Shown: positions 15,925-24,922, counted from the stretch's first letter. The stretch is DNA of 64,000 bases from Bradyrhizobium sp. 200 (GCF_023100945.1 NZ_CP064689.1:2958001-3022000); one strand, 5' to 3'. Notes: generated by a model not told the origin, from the sequence alone. Made by a program: numbers and translations.

Positions 15925-16067
15925 GTTCGGATGACCGGGCAGGCTGCGCCTCGTGTGCCTTGCCGCGTGAAATTTTGAGTGCGTCAAAAAAATTTTCGCG
16001 CTGCACGCAACTTTTCGTCACGATGCGCTATTATGAGTTTCAGCCGGCTGGGTTGGACATCAAAAAC

Positions 16068-16307
16068 ATGCGTGCTTTTGCGTTAGGGCTGATCTTTTCC
16101 GCAGCGGCGTTTCCGTGCCTTGCTCAAACTGTCCTGAAATCCGAACCGCTTATCCTTGCTCCCTATGAAATCGCCTTCGTGCAGGATCCCTCGTGCGGGG
16201 CCGGCAAGGTGCGCAAGGTAACCGGCGCGATCAGGGGACTGCAGCGGCGCAAGGCCTGTGTCACTCTGGCTTCGGAACAGGCATCGCTGGCCTCGGCGAC
16301 GCCGTAA
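16068..16307 (+). CDS. small exported protein, unknown function
   Basis: A 79-residue protein. A signal peptide (MRAFALGLIFSAAAFPCLAQ) precedes a 58-residue mature part with VQDPSCGAGKVRKVTGAIRGLQRRKACVTL, two cysteines that could pair. It resembles small exported proteins frequent in Bradyrhizobium; no function is assigned. An upstream frame extending to 15960 has no signal and is less likely. There are no close neighbours on the strand. Confidence 0.65.
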   Translation: MRAFALGLIFSAAAFPCLAQTVLKSEPLILAPYEIAFVQDPSCGAGKVRKVTGAIRGLQRRKACVTLASEQASLASATP

Positions 16308-16410
16308 AAACCGATTTACCGCCTCGGATGTCGTCCCCGGCGAGCGGGACCATACGCCGAGAGCCGTTTTTTGCCCCAGACGCGGTTTGTGTGCCAGGCC
16401 GTCGGCGCCC

Positions 16411-16665
16411 CTAGGACGCCAACAGCAATTCCGTCTGCGCTTCGCGCTCGGCTTCAGCCTTGTTTCGGGCGGGGTCTTCGTGTGGCTCGAGCTGGCACGG
16501 CCTGATCTCGTAATCATGGTCCAGCACCGGACGGGGGGCGGTGTTGTCTTGCCCGGCGACGACATCGACCACGAGGCCGCTCTTCTGAGCGATCATCCAG
16601 ACATCGGCTGCGGTGGGATAGGCCTTGCTGAGCTTGGCATCGTTTGAGAACAGCGCGTAGGGCAT
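16411..16665 (-). CDS. small cytoplasmic protein, unknown function
   Basis: An 84-residue protein beginning MPYALFSNDAKLSKAYPTAADVW, with a Glu/Arg-rich tail (RNKAEAEREAQTELLL). The ordered N-terminal half and coil-like tail look like a real conserved protein, and similar small proteins occur in Bradyrhizobium. There is no signal peptide and no recognised domain. Base composition in frame is normal for the window. Confidence 0.55.
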   Translation of the reverse strand: MPYALFSNDAKLSKAYPTAADVWMIAQKSGLVVDVVAGQDNTAPRPVLDHDYEIRPCQLEPHEDPARNKAEAEREAQTELLLAS

Positions 16666-17061
16666 TGGTAGCTCCGGTAAAAACGGTCAACGCAGAAGCG
16701 GGGTCCGGGTTCAGGCTTGGCTGCCATGCCGCCATTTCACAGGCCGTTTCGGGAGCAAATTGGCTCGTTTCGGCCCATTTTCGTGGAGTCTCTGAGTCTT
16801 TAACGAGCCGTAAATGCCCGAAAAAAGAATCCCCGAGACTCGACCGCCAGAATCGCCGGATGTTTCCGGCCATGAGAACGAGCCTCCAGACCTCCTGCGA
16901 GCGTGTCCAACTCACGCTGACGGTTTGCCTGCTGGTCGCCTGCGCGGCCAACGTGGCGCTGGTATGCGCCTGGCTCTAGCGCCGGCCGATTGACGGCCGC
17001 CTCATTCCACTGAACATGACTGCAAAGGGGCGAGCCGCGAGAAGCGGCCGGCCGACGAAGC

Positions 17062-17439
17062 ATGGGGCAGGAAATGATCGAAACGCTGCAGCAGCGGGTC
17101 AATGATGACCAGGGCCTGGTCCGGCGCGGCCGCTATCTGACGACCAGTTTCCTGCTGGAAGTCGGCGCAACGCCCTGGCTGATTTCCATCTTCGAGGGCC
17201 GCATCGTCTCGGTGACGCAAGGGCCGTTCGTGATGCCGTCCTCGTCCTTTGCGCTCCGTGCGTCCGAACAGGAATGGCAGAAGTTCTGGAGCAGGCGGCC
17301 GCCGCCCGGTTCGAACGACCTGATGGCGCTGATCAAGCGGCGCACGCTGAAGGCCGAGGGCAATCTGCAGATATTCATGTCCCATCTGCGCTACTTCAAG
17401 GAAGCCCTTGCCAAGCTGCGCGAAGGAGCCGCCGCATGA
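17062..17439 (+). CDS. SCP2-like small protein
   Basis: A 125-residue protein. The C-terminal half (QEWQKFWSRRPPPGSNDL, then LKAEGNLQIFMSHLRYFKEAL) resembles the end of sterol carrier protein 2-type lipid-binding domains, although the match is from memory and weak. It overlaps the next gene by four bases (ATGA), so the two are translationally coupled and probably act together on a lipid-like substrate. No regulator lies next to them. Confidence 0.6.
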   Translation: MGQEMIETLQQRVNDDQGLVRRGRYLTTSFLLEVGATPWLISIFEGRIVSVTQGPFVMPSSSFALRASEQEWQKFWSRRPPPGSNDLMALIKRRTLKAEGNLQIFMSHLRYFKEALAKLREGAAA

Positions 17440-18284
17440 GCGCGAGATTCGAGCCGATCACCGGCCGCTATATGCATCTCGATCTGTTCGGCCGGCCGCA
17501 CCGCATCTATGTCGAGGAAGCCGGCGAGGGGACGCCGCTGCTGTGCCTGCACACCGCGGGCAGCGACGGGCGGCAGTATCGCGGCCTGATGAACGACACG
17601 CGTGTCACCGGAAACCACCGCGTGATCGCCTTCGACATGCCATGGCACGGAAAATCTTCGCCGCCTCCCGGCTGGCACGACGAGGAATATCAGCTCACCT
17701 CGGCGCAATACAGGACGATGGTGCTGGAGATTTCGGCAGCGCTTGGGCTCGACAGGCCGATCCTGATCGGCTGTTCGATCGGCGGCCGCATCGCGCTGCA
17801 TCTGGCGCTCGAGCACCCGGAACGATTTCGCGCCATCATCGGCCTGCAGGCCGGCGCGCATGTCGATCCCTATTATGACCTCAACTTCCTGCACCGGGCG
17901 GACGTGCATGGCGGCGAAGTCTGCGGTGCCATCGTTTCCGGGCTGGTCGGCCCCGATGCGCCGGACAAGGAGCGCTGGGAGACGCTGTGGCACTACATGC
18001 AGGGCGGTCCCGGCGTCTTCAAGGGCGACCTCTATTTCTACAAGCTGGACGGCGACATCCGCGGCCGGGTCGCGCAGATCGACACAAGGCGCTGCCCGCT
18101 GTTTCTACTGTCCGGCGAATACGACTATTCCTGCACGCCGGAGGAAACGCTGGCGGTGGCAAAAAGCATTCCGGGCTGCGAGGTCACCATCATGAAGGGC
18201 CTTGGCCACTTTCCGATGAGCGAGGACCCGCAGGCGTTTCTGACGCATCTGCTGCCGGTGCTGGAGAAGATCGCGGGGAATTAG
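17436..18284 (+). CDS. alpha/beta hydrolase
   Basis: A 282-residue enzyme. LLCLHTAGSDGRQYRGL contains the oxyanion region and GCSIGG the serine nucleophile elbow. GEYDYSCTPEE holds the likely Asp and GLGHFPMSEDP the His. The cap between them is short. It is cytoplasmic (no signal). The ATG overlaps the TGA of the SCP2-like gene. The family resembles carboxylesterases or C-C hydrolases, and the coupled partner suggests a lipid or CoA-ester substrate; this is inference. Confidence 0.87.
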   Translation: MSARFEPITGRYMHLDLFGRPHRIYVEEAGEGTPLLCLHTAGSDGRQYRGLMNDTRVTGNHRVIAFDMPWHGKSSPPPGWHDEEYQLTSAQYRTMVLEISAALGLDRPILIGCSIGGRIALHLALEHPERFRAIIGLQAGAHVDPYYDLNFLHRADVHGGEVCGAIVSGLVGPDAPDKERWETLWHYMQGGPGVFKGDLYFYKLDGDIRGRVAQIDTRRCPLFLLSGEYDYSCTPEETLAVAKSIPGCEVTIMKGLGHFPMSEDPQAFLTHLLPVLEKIAGN

Positions 18285-18302
18285 GCTCGCGCGGAGGGCG
18301 CG

Positions 18303-18773
18303 CTATTTGCCCGGCCGCGTCGGCTGTTCGCTTTCCCTGAGAGCCGCGTGGACCTTCGCCATGGTCGCGCTGCAATAGGCCTCGCGCTCGCGGTTGAAGC
18401 GCTCCTGATGGGCGCGGAATTTGGCGACCCGCGCCCTGATCTCCGACTGGAAATCCTCCCTCAGGTCGGGACGCGTAAGAGGAGCCGCCCTCGATATCTC
18501 CCGCGGCATTTCCCTTGATGCTTCTCTTGATACGTCTCTCGACACATCTCTTGGCGCAGCGGACGGGGTCTCCGCCAGCACGGACGCAATAACGGGAAGG
18601 GTCGCGATATCGGGAAGGGTCGCGGCCGCGCGGGTGGTTTCGGATGCCTCGGCGGAGAACAGGGCAACCGACGGCACGACCGTCTTCTCGGCCTCCGGCG
18701 GCTTGCCGGTCACCGATTGGACGAACGCCATCGTTTGCGCGATCAGGAGATCGCGTTCCCTCATCCATTTCAT
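18303..18773 (-). CDS. unknown protein with 4-residue Arg/Ser repeats
   Basis: A 156-residue protein. An ordered N-terminus (MKWMRERDLLIAQTMAFVQSV) and a charged, coil-like C-terminus flank a middle segment of tandem tetrads: RDVS, RDVS, REAS, REMP, REIS. The DNA of that segment is a 12-base tandem repeat (about 18490-18553). The N-terminal part resembles a Bradyrhizobium family of unknown function. There is no signal peptide. Convergent with the hydrolase upstream of it on the plus strand. Confidence 0.6.
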   Translation of the reverse strand: MKWMRERDLLIAQTMAFVQSVTGKPPEAEKTVVPSVALFSAEASETTRAAATLPDIATLPVIASVLAETPSAAPRDVSRDVSREASREMPREISRAAPLTRPDLREDFQSEIRARVAKFRAHQERFNREREAYCSATMAKVHAALRESEQPTRPGK

Positions 18774-18986
18774 GAAACACCTCGGCCCAAGTCACTCCAT
18801 CAAACGCCTTTTGTGGAATCAAGCGGATGAAGATCTAGCGAGGAGCTAACTGGGGATAACCGTCACGCTTTTGCGCACACGGTGACAAAACGGTGACAGT
18901 TCGTGACCGGCAACGTGCACATGGCATCAGATGATTGGCGTCAGGTGATGCGGGTTCCGCGAGCGCTATCACGCGCGAAGCCGATG

Positions 18987-19238
18987 CTAGCGCTGGTGGG
19001 GATTCGTGTTCGGGACAAAGGGCGCGCCGATCACGCGGACCGGCGGCTGGTCGCTGACATAGATGACCCGCTTGTCGGGTGAGGGCGCCTGCTCGACGCG
19101 GCCGGTCGTCCGATCGGTGAGCCGCACCGGCTTGTCGTCGGCGAAGCCTAGCAGCGTAGCGCCGCCCGCAATCGCCACGCTGAACAAGATGACGACAGCC
19201 AGCAAAACCATGTTGCAGTTTTCTTCGCGAATTCTCAT
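18987..19238 (-). CDS. small single-pass membrane protein
   Basis: An 83-residue protein with one membrane helix (MVLLAVVILFSVAIAGGATL, about residues 10-29). The outside part contains DKPVRLTDRTTGRVEQAPSPDKRVIYV. It has no recognised domain. The ATG at 19238 is chosen; the true start could also be the Met at the beginning of the helix. It lies just downstream of tRNA-Thr on the same strand. Confidence 0.55.
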   Translation of the reverse strand: MRIREENCNMVLLAVVILFSVAIAGGATLLGFADDKPVRLTDRTTGRVEQAPSPDKRVIYVSDQPPVRVIGAPFVPNTNPHQR

Positions 19239-19370
19239 GCCGGGAAAACGTATGCCGCGGACGTTGGTTCCGGCTCGGGTCGAGGACCATCGCGCGTGAC
19301 GCTTCGCATTGGCGGATCGCATGGCACGGCGAGCGTCTCGCTTCGCGTCGCTGCGACCTCAAGCAAGACA

Positions 19371-19445
19371 TGGTGCCGGTTGAGAGGATTGAACTCCCGA
19401 CCTTCGGTTTACAAAACCGCTGCTCTACCGCTGAGCTAAACCGGC
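19371..19445 (-). tRNA. tRNA-Thr (TGT)
   Basis: Read on the minus strand, the acceptor arms GCCGGTT and AACCGGC pair perfectly. The anticodon loop CTTTTGTAA region gives TGT within the stem CGGTT...AACCG. The T loop GTTCAATCC and an encoded 3' CCA are present. Confidence 0.95.
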
Positions 19446-19828
19446 GAATTGAAGCGATCGGTCTGCGACGTCCGACCTTCGGCGGCTCGAATACCAGACT
19501 TGTCCGTAAAGGGCCAGAACCTCGGCGCAGCCCTTGCAAGGCGTCCGGCACATGGAAAAGGCGGCCTTCCGGCCGCCCTTTCGTGCTCAATTCCGCTTGG
19601 ATTGGGGCAGTGGCGATGGCAGCCGCCGTGCCGGCCGCGCCGCCGCCGACACCTGCCGCGACATCGCCCGGCCGGAAGCCGCTGTTATCGTCCCGGCGGT
19701 TGTAGCTGTCGCGCCAGGCGCGGTCCCCCAACCGGAGGCGCTGTCGGACGTTCCGATTCGAGGGTTGTGCAATCTTCAGACCGGTGTGAAGTTCCACCTG
19801 CTTATCATTCGAAGGATCACGGAATTTC
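19446..19828. other. gap with a degenerate minus-strand gene remnant
   Basis: No intact gene is seen in these 383 bases. On the minus strand, about 19614-19749 reads RLRLGDRAWRDSYNRRDDN and continues GFRPGDVAAGV, a pattern I recall from small exported Bradyrhizobium proteins. The frame then runs without a stop through the terminator at 19555-19580, so the gene seems frameshifted or truncated. Confidence 0.4.
19555..19580 (-). terminator. hairpin terminator (minus strand)
   Basis: GGCGGCC-TTCC-GGCCGCC with four T residues on the minus-strand side. It would end the remnant gene upstream of it and insulate tRNA-Thr. Confidence 0.55.
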
Positions 19829-20548
19829 ATGCAGGCGCGCGACGTCGATTACCGCTGCGGCGAAACCAGTTTGCGCGGCTATCTCGCGCTTGATGACAAT
19901 TCCGCCGGGCCGCGGCCGGGCGTCGCGGTATTTCACGAAGGGCTCGGGCTCGGCGAATTCGCGATGGAACGCGCGCGCCGGCTCGCCGGTCTCGGCTATG
20001 TCGCGCTCGCAGCCGACATGTTCGGCGACCGGCGTCAGGCGACCAACCTGCAGGAAGTGGCGACGCTGGTCGGCGGGCTTCGCGCCGAGCCGGGCGAACT
20101 CCGCGCGCGGGGCCACGCCGCGCTCGAAACGCTCGCCGCATTGCCCGAGGTCGATGCCCGGAGGCTGGCGGCCATCGGGTTCTGCTTCGGCGGAACGGTG
20201 GTGCTCGAACTGGCGCGCGATGGCGCCGAGCTGAAAGCGGTCGTCAGTTTCCACGGCGGGCTGGCGACGAAGCTGCCGGCGCAGGCCGGCCGGGTGAAGG
20301 CCAGCGTGCTGGTCTGCACCGGCGTGGACGATCCGCTGGCGCCGCCGGAACAGGTTGCGGATTTCGAGAACGAAATGCGCAGCGGCGGCGTGAAGGATTG
20401 GCAGGTTATCGCCTACGGCAACACGCTGCATGGGTTCACCAACCCCGCCGCCGACGGGTCGATAATGCGCGCCGCGATGTACAACGAACAGGCCGACCGC
20501 CGCTCCTGGGCCTCGATGAAGAGCCTGTTCGATGAAGTCTTGACCTGA
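19829..20548 (+). CDS. dienelactone hydrolase family protein
   Basis: A 239-residue enzyme. The nucleophile elbow GFCFGG has Cys in the place of Ser, diagnostic of dienelactone hydrolases. The catalytic Asp is in CTGVDDPLAPP and His in NTLHGFTNP. It should open lactone rings or cleave esters in the cytoplasm. The ATG lies inside CATG, which also gives a minus-strand ATG for the remnant gene. The fit of length and motifs is good. Confidence 0.92.
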   Translation: MQARDVDYRCGETSLRGYLALDDNSAGPRPGVAVFHEGLGLGEFAMERARRLAGLGYVALAADMFGDRRQATNLQEVATLVGGLRAEPGELRARGHAALETLAALPEVDARRLAAIGFCFGGTVVLELARDGAELKAVVSFHGGLATKLPAQAGRVKASVLVCTGVDDPLAPPEQVADFENEMRSGGVKDWQVIAYGNTLHGFTNPAADGSIMRAAMYNEQADRRSWASMKSLFDEVLT

Positions 20549-20574
20549 CAAAGGCTTCCAACTGGTATTTCATG

Positions 20575-20644
20575 GCGTTTTCAAGCGAAGCATGCCCTCG
20601 AACTTGATCCGTGGGCGGGGTGCCGGTTCGCGTGAAGAAAACGC
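20575..20644. repeat. intergenic repeat with GCGTTTTC/GAAAACGC ends
   Basis: The element begins GCGTTTTC and ends GAAAACGC, with CGGTTCGCGTG inside. It has the form of an abundant Bradyrhizobium intergenic family, judged from memory. It sits between the dienelactone hydrolase and UreH-like genes. Confidence 0.6.
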
Positions 20645-20660
20645 GTTAAAATCAAAGTCG

Positions 20661-20685
20661 GAAGTTCGGCTTTGAGCCGAACTTC
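20661..20685 (+). promoter_or_regulatory. 11-base perfect hairpin 25 bases upstream of a metal transporter
   Basis: GAAGTTCGGCT-TTG-AGCCGAACTTC. It has no T run, so it is more likely an operator or an mRNA 5' structure than a terminator. It lies in the leader of the UreH/NiCoT-like gene. Confidence 0.5.
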
Positions 20686-20710
20686 AACTGTCATAGCGGG
20701 TAGGGGGCGT

Positions 20711-21406
20711 ATGTTCGGAATTCTGGGGCTGGGGTTTTTGCTGGGCATGCAGCATGCGCTCGAGGCCGATCATATCGCCGCAGTCTCCAGCATCGCCGTG
20801 CGCCGCAGCCATGTCGCCGATATCGTCAAGCACGGGCTGACCTGGGGCCTCGGCCACACGCTGACGCTGTTCGTCTTTGCCGGCGCCGCCATCTTGCTTG
20901 GCCGCGCGATCCCCGAAACCATCGCCCGGCCGATCGAGACCGCCGTCGGTGTCATGCTGGTCGGCCTCGGCGCCCATGTGCTGTGGCGGCTGTGGCGCGA
21001 CCGCGTGCATTTCCACCAGCACGGCCATGGCGACGGCACGGTGCATTTCCACGCCCACAGCCATGCCGGCGAGACCGTGCCGCATGTCCGCGCCGCGCAT
21101 GCCCACGAACATGGCTTTCGCTGGCGTACCCTGCTGGTCGGCCTGATGCACGGCATGGCGGGCTCGGCCGCGCTGCTGGTGCTGGCGGTCACGCAGGCGT
21201 CCAGCCCTGCGGCCGGCCTTGGTTACGTCGCGCTGTTCGGAGTCGGCTCGATGATCGGCATGGGCATGCTGTCGATGGTAATTGCGGTGCCGCTTGCGGT
21301 CTCCGCCCGCTCGCTCACCTGGGCCAATCGCGGGCTACAGGGGGCGGTGGGGCTTGCCACCGTCGCGATCGGAGTTATGACCGTGGTCGAAACGGTGCTG
21401 GCCTGA
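20711..21406 (+). CDS. UreH/NiCoT-type nickel-cobalt transporter
   Basis: A 231-residue membrane protein. The signature HALEADHIAA (HX4DH) lies near residue 16, followed by GLTWGLGHTLTLF in the second helix. A His-rich loop (HFHQHGHGDGTVHFHAHSH, about residues 100-120) resembles a metal-binding loop. LMHGMAGSAALL is the second half of the family pattern. It is expected to move Ni or Co across the inner membrane. The ATG at 20711 has a GGGGG site; an upstream start at 20672 overlaps the hairpin at 20661-20685. Confidence 0.88.
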   Translation: MFGILGLGFLLGMQHALEADHIAAVSSIAVRRSHVADIVKHGLTWGLGHTLTLFVFAGAAILLGRAIPETIARPIETAVGVMLVGLGAHVLWRLWRDRVHFHQHGHGDGTVHFHAHSHAGETVPHVRAAHAHEHGFRWRTLLVGLMHGMAGSAALLVLAVTQASSPAAGLGYVALFGVGSMIGMGMLSMVIAVPLAVSARSLTWANRGLQGAVGLATVAIGVMTVVETVLA

Positions 21407-21467
21407 CGCGGGGCGCCACAAACGCTGCAGGCTAATCAACAATCATAAAGTGTTCGGGGAGGATAAG

Positions 21468-22442
21468 ATGAAACGCCGAGATTTTCTGGCCGGAAGCGCC
21501 GCATGCTCACTGGCCCCATGGACGGGCCGCGCGCTGGCACAATCGGGCCCGCTGACCAAAATCATCTTTCCCTTTGCGGCCGGCGGCGGCGGGGACGCGC
21601 TGTGCCGCCTGCTGGCGCAGCACATCGGCCCATTGCTCGACCGCAACATCATCGTCGAAAACCGCACCGGCGGCGACGGCCTGATCGGCATCAAGGCGGT
21701 CAAGGGCGCCAATTCCGACGGCACCACCGTCCTCGTCACCACGGGGCCGACGATGTATCTGCTGCCGATGGTCGAGACGACGCCGAGTTTCGACGCGGCG
21801 AAGGATTTCGTCCCGGTCAGCCAGCTCGTGCGCTTCGAGTTCTGCGTCTTCGTCGGCACGGCCGTCCCGGCCGAGGTCAAGGACTTCAAGCAATTCGTCG
21901 CCTGGCTGAAAGCCAATCCGGACCAGGCCACGTTCGGCGTACCCAGCAACGGCACCATTCCGCATTTTAGCGGATCGCGGCTCGAACAGGCGCTGGGTAT
22001 CAAGCTGACGCGCGTCGCCTATCGCGGCAGCGCGCCGATCATCAACGACCTCGTCGGCGGCCATATGCCGTTCGCGATTTCAACGTTGACCGACGCCATC
22101 CCGCAGCATCGCGCCGGCAACGTCAGGATTCTGGCGGTCGGCAGCGCGGCCCGTTCGCCGTTCCTGCCTGATGCCCCGACCCTGAAGGAGAGCGGCGTCG
22201 ATCTGGTGGCCGACGCCTGGTACGGCATGTGGTTGCCGGCCGGCGCTTCGCCGGATTTTGCGAAAAAGCTGAGCGAGGCGGTCGCCGCCGCGCTTGCCAA
22301 GCCCGAAGTCAAGGAAAAGCTCTCGGCGATCGGCCTGATCCCGGTCGGCTCGACGCCCGAAGGCCTGACGCAGGAACTCGCCGCCAACACCGTCTTCTGG
22401 CAGCCGATCGTGAAGGCGACGGGATACAAGATCACGAATTAG
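21468..22442 (+). CDS. Bug/TctC family tripartite tricarboxylate binding protein
   Basis: A 324-residue exported protein. An N-terminal KRRDFLAGSAACSLAPW resembles a Tat signal. The Bug domain follows with FPFAAGGGGDALCRLLAQHI, VENRTGGDGLIGIKAVKGA and GHMPFAISTLTDAIPQHRAG. Such proteins bind small carboxylic or aromatic acids for TctAB transporters, but no permease genes lie here, as is common for this family. The ATG at 21468 has a strong GGAGGA site. It follows the UreH gene by 61 bases. Confidence 0.93.
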   Translation: MKRRDFLAGSAACSLAPWTGRALAQSGPLTKIIFPFAAGGGGDALCRLLAQHIGPLLDRNIIVENRTGGDGLIGIKAVKGANSDGTTVLVTTGPTMYLLPMVETTPSFDAAKDFVPVSQLVRFEFCVFVGTAVPAEVKDFKQFVAWLKANPDQATFGVPSNGTIPHFSGSRLEQALGIKLTRVAYRGSAPIINDLVGGHMPFAISTLTDAIPQHRAGNVRILAVGSAARSPFLPDAPTLKESGVDLVADAWYGMWLPAGASPDFAKKLSEAVAAALAKPEVKEKLSAIGLIPVGSTPEGLTQELAANTVFWQPIVKATGYKITN

Positions 22443-22717
22443 TGCCACCGCTTACGCCCACAACGTTACGCGTAGATGCAGCGGCAATCGGGTTGGCGGC
22501 CCGCATCCTGGCGCGATGCTTCGCGCGTCGATGGCGTATGGCGCGCTCCACCGCTGCGATCAAAGAGGCGACCCAATAATCAAGGATCCAGCCGGCTTGG
22601 CCAAGTTCTCGGTTGCTTTGTTTTGCTCGTAATGCCTGAGTCATGACCAGATACCCTTGCCGCCGGTGAGCAATTGCTCCCGGCAGCTCAAGAAGTTTAC
22701 TGCACGTTCCCCGTCCC

Positions 22718-23791
22718 TTATCGCCGTGCTTCCAGAACGATGTTGAAGGGCGTCTCGGCTGCGATCCGGACACGGCCAAAGCCGGCTTCGCGCAGAACCG
22801 CTTCCAGCCGTTTTGGTCCCGCTTGCCCGCCAAGGGCGAGCCCGACCTCCTGCGCCAGCGAAACCGGTGTGCAGATCATGGTGGAGCCGGCATAGTAGAG
22901 GCGGCCGACCGGATTGATATTGTCCTCCAACCGGTCTCCTGCACGTGGCTCCACCGCCATGAATGTGCCGTCGGGGGCCAGAGCCTCCAGAATCCGGCTC
23001 GCCGCACCGACGGGATCGCCAAGGTCATGCAACGCATCGAAACAACAGATCAGGTCGAAGTTGCTGCCCACAAAATTCTTGGCTGTGGCGACATCAAATT
23101 CCGTCCTGGCGGCTACGCCGTCGCGTTTCGCCGCGTCGCGGGCGCAAGCGATCGAATCTTCGTGGTTGTCGATCCCGGAAAATCTGGATCTTTCGAAGGC
23201 TTCCGCCATGAGAATGGTGGAGATGCCGTGGCCGCAGCCGATATCGGCGACCCGCGCACCGTTATTGAGCTTTTCGACCACACCGTCCAATGCGGGAAGC
23301 CATTCCTGCACGAGATGGGCTTTGTAGCTCACGCCAAAGAAGCGCGACATTCCGCTGAACAGGCAATTGCATCGTTCGTGATAGCCGGCGGCGCCGCCGT
23401 TGCGGAAAGCTCTGCTCACCTTGGGCTGGTCAACCATTACGGCCTGGCAGACCTCGAACGAGCCCAGCATGTAGACCGGGCTGTCAGGGTTTCCGAAGAC
23501 CATCGCCTGCTCGGGATTCATCGAAAAGCGCTTGGTCGTGCCGTCATAGTCGAGATAACCGGCGGCTGCATGGGCACTGAGCCATTCGCGCACAAGGCGC
23601 TCGACCGTTCCGGTACGGCGCGCCAGTTCTTGCGGCGTCACCGGCCCCGTCTCAGCGAGCGCGTTGTACAGCCCGAGTTCATCACCGATGCGGACCAAAG
23701 GCGCAATCATGGTCGCGCCGAGATCATCCAGTATCCGCGCAACGAAACCTTCTAGCTTCTGCTCGTTTAATTCTCTAACCATCTTATTCAT
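22718..23791 (-). CDS. SAM-dependent methyltransferase with N-terminal winged helix
   Basis: A 357-residue protein. Residues 20-90 resemble a winged-helix dimerisation domain (LGLYNALAETGPVTPQELARRTGTVERLV in part). The class I methyltransferase core has the SAM motif VADIGCGHGIST near residue 180, FSGIDNHEDSIACAR and CFDALHDLGDP. The layout matches Rv2258c-like methyltransferases. The substrate is unknown. It is divergent from an AraC gene with a 123-base intergenic region, so it is a likely target of that regulator. Confidence 0.88.
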   Translation of the reverse strand: MNKMVRELNEQKLEGFVARILDDLGATMIAPLVRIGDELGLYNALAETGPVTPQELARRTGTVERLVREWLSAHAAAGYLDYDGTTKRFSMNPEQAMVFGNPDSPVYMLGSFEVCQAVMVDQPKVSRAFRNGGAAGYHERCNCLFSGMSRFFGVSYKAHLVQEWLPALDGVVEKLNNGARVADIGCGHGISTILMAEAFERSRFSGIDNHEDSIACARDAAKRDGVAARTEFDVATAKNFVGSNFDLICCFDALHDLGDPVGAASRILEALAPDGTFMAVEPRAGDRLEDNINPVGRLYYAGSTMICTPVSLAQEVGLALGGQAGPKRLEAVLREAGFGRVRIAAETPFNIVLEARR

Positions 23792-23914
23792 TTCGGCCTC
23801 CGGTTTGCGCGAGGAGACATAGGTCCAAGCGCGCGCCCGGCGAATGATCAGACTGCCGGACTGCTTGACTGAACGTCTGAATCCTTCCTATTTTTTGCCG
23901 ATCGTCCGGGAAGC

Positions 23915-24922
23915 ATGACCGAGCGTCCGATTGGAGCTGCGACTATGGGGGCGGATGCTCTGTCTGATGTGCTGCGCGCCGTACGTCTCAGCAGTGCGAT
24001 GTTCTTCCATCTTGACGTCCGCGCACCGTGGGTGGTCGCGGCGCCGGCATCATCCGCCTGCGCTTCTGCCGTGCTGCCGGGTGCACAGCATGTCATCGAG
24101 TATCACGTCGTGGTCGATGGCTGCTGCTGGGGCGGGTTGATCGATGAGCCTTCCGTACGGCTCGACGCGGGCGACATCATCGCATTTCCGCAAGGCGCAG
24201 CACATGTGCTTTCCAGTGCGCCAGGCATGCAGGCGATCCCTGATCTGAGTTACTATCATCAGCCGACGGCCGATCAGCTTCCCCACAGGATCCAACTCGG
24301 TGACAGCGGCCCCGCCGACGCGCGCATCCTGTGCGGATTTCTCGGCTGCGACACACGTCCTTTCAACCCGCTGCTGGAGTCGCTGCCTGCGGTCCTGCAT
24401 CTGCGGGGAAGTTCATATCGCGGCAATTCGAGCCTTGCTTTCCTGATCAGTGCCGCACGGGCAGAGACGGAGGGGCGCCGGACGGGCGGAGAGGGCGTCC
24501 TTGCCCGACTGGGCGAACTGCTCTTCGTCGAGGCGATCAGATGCCATATCGAAGCACTTGGTCCCGAACAGATCGGCTGGCTTGCCGGCCTGGGCGATCG
24601 ACACGTCGGTCAGGCGCTGAATCTCCTGCATGGCAAGCCAGCGGCTGACTGGACATTGGATGAGCTCGCGAGGATGGTGGGGCTGTCGCGGTCGACGCTC
24701 GCGCAGCGATTTACCCACCTCATCGGGCAACCGCCGATGCAGTATCTGACGCGCTGGCGCATGCAACTCGCGGCGGGTCTGCTGGCTTCCGGGCGCGATC
24801 CGATCGCGCGCGTGGCAGAGGCGGTGGGGTACGATTCCGAGGCCGCCTTCAATCGTGCGTTTCGCAGGACGGTAGGGACGCCGCCGGCGGCCTGGCGGCA
24901 GGCGCATATACTATCGGAGTAA
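23915..24922 (+). CDS. AraC family regulator with cupin sensor domain
   Basis: A 335-residue regulator. The N-terminal half is a cupin-type ligand domain (LDAGDIIAFPQGAAHVL), as in AraC_binding_6 proteins. The C-terminal 100 residues have two helix-turn-helices: LDELARMVGLSRSTLAQRF and IARVAEAVGYDSEAAFNRAF. It shares a 123-base promoter region with the divergent methyltransferase, so it probably controls that gene and itself. The inducer is unknown. Confidence 0.92.
   Translation: MTERPIGAATMGADALSDVLRAVRLSSAMFFHLDVRAPWVVAAPASSACASAVLPGAQHVIEYHVVVDGCCWGGLIDEPSVRLDAGDIIAFPQGAAHVLSSAPGMQAIPDLSYYHQPTADQLPHRIQLGDSGPADARILCGFLGCDTRPFNPLLESLPAVLHLRGSSYRGNSSLAFLISAARAETEGRRTGGEGVLARLGELLFVEAIRCHIEALGPEQIGWLAGLGDRHVGQALNLLHGKPAADWTLDELARMVGLSRSTLAQRFTHLIGQPPMQYLTRWRMQLAAGLLASGRDPIARVAEAVGYDSEAAFNRAFRRTVGTPPAAWRQAHILSE

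Noticed and set aside
16860..16979. A 39-residue hydrophobic peptide gene
   Set aside because: It has a short membrane-like segment but no good ribosome-binding site or conservation that I recognise.
18835..19830. A 331-codon minus-strand frame
   Set aside because: It reads straight through tRNA-Thr, so it cannot be one gene; only a small remnant inside it looks real.
20549..20710. A cobalamin riboswitch before the nickel/cobalt transporter
   Set aside because: No B12-box-like sequence or typical fold is seen; only a repeat and a simple hairpin are present.
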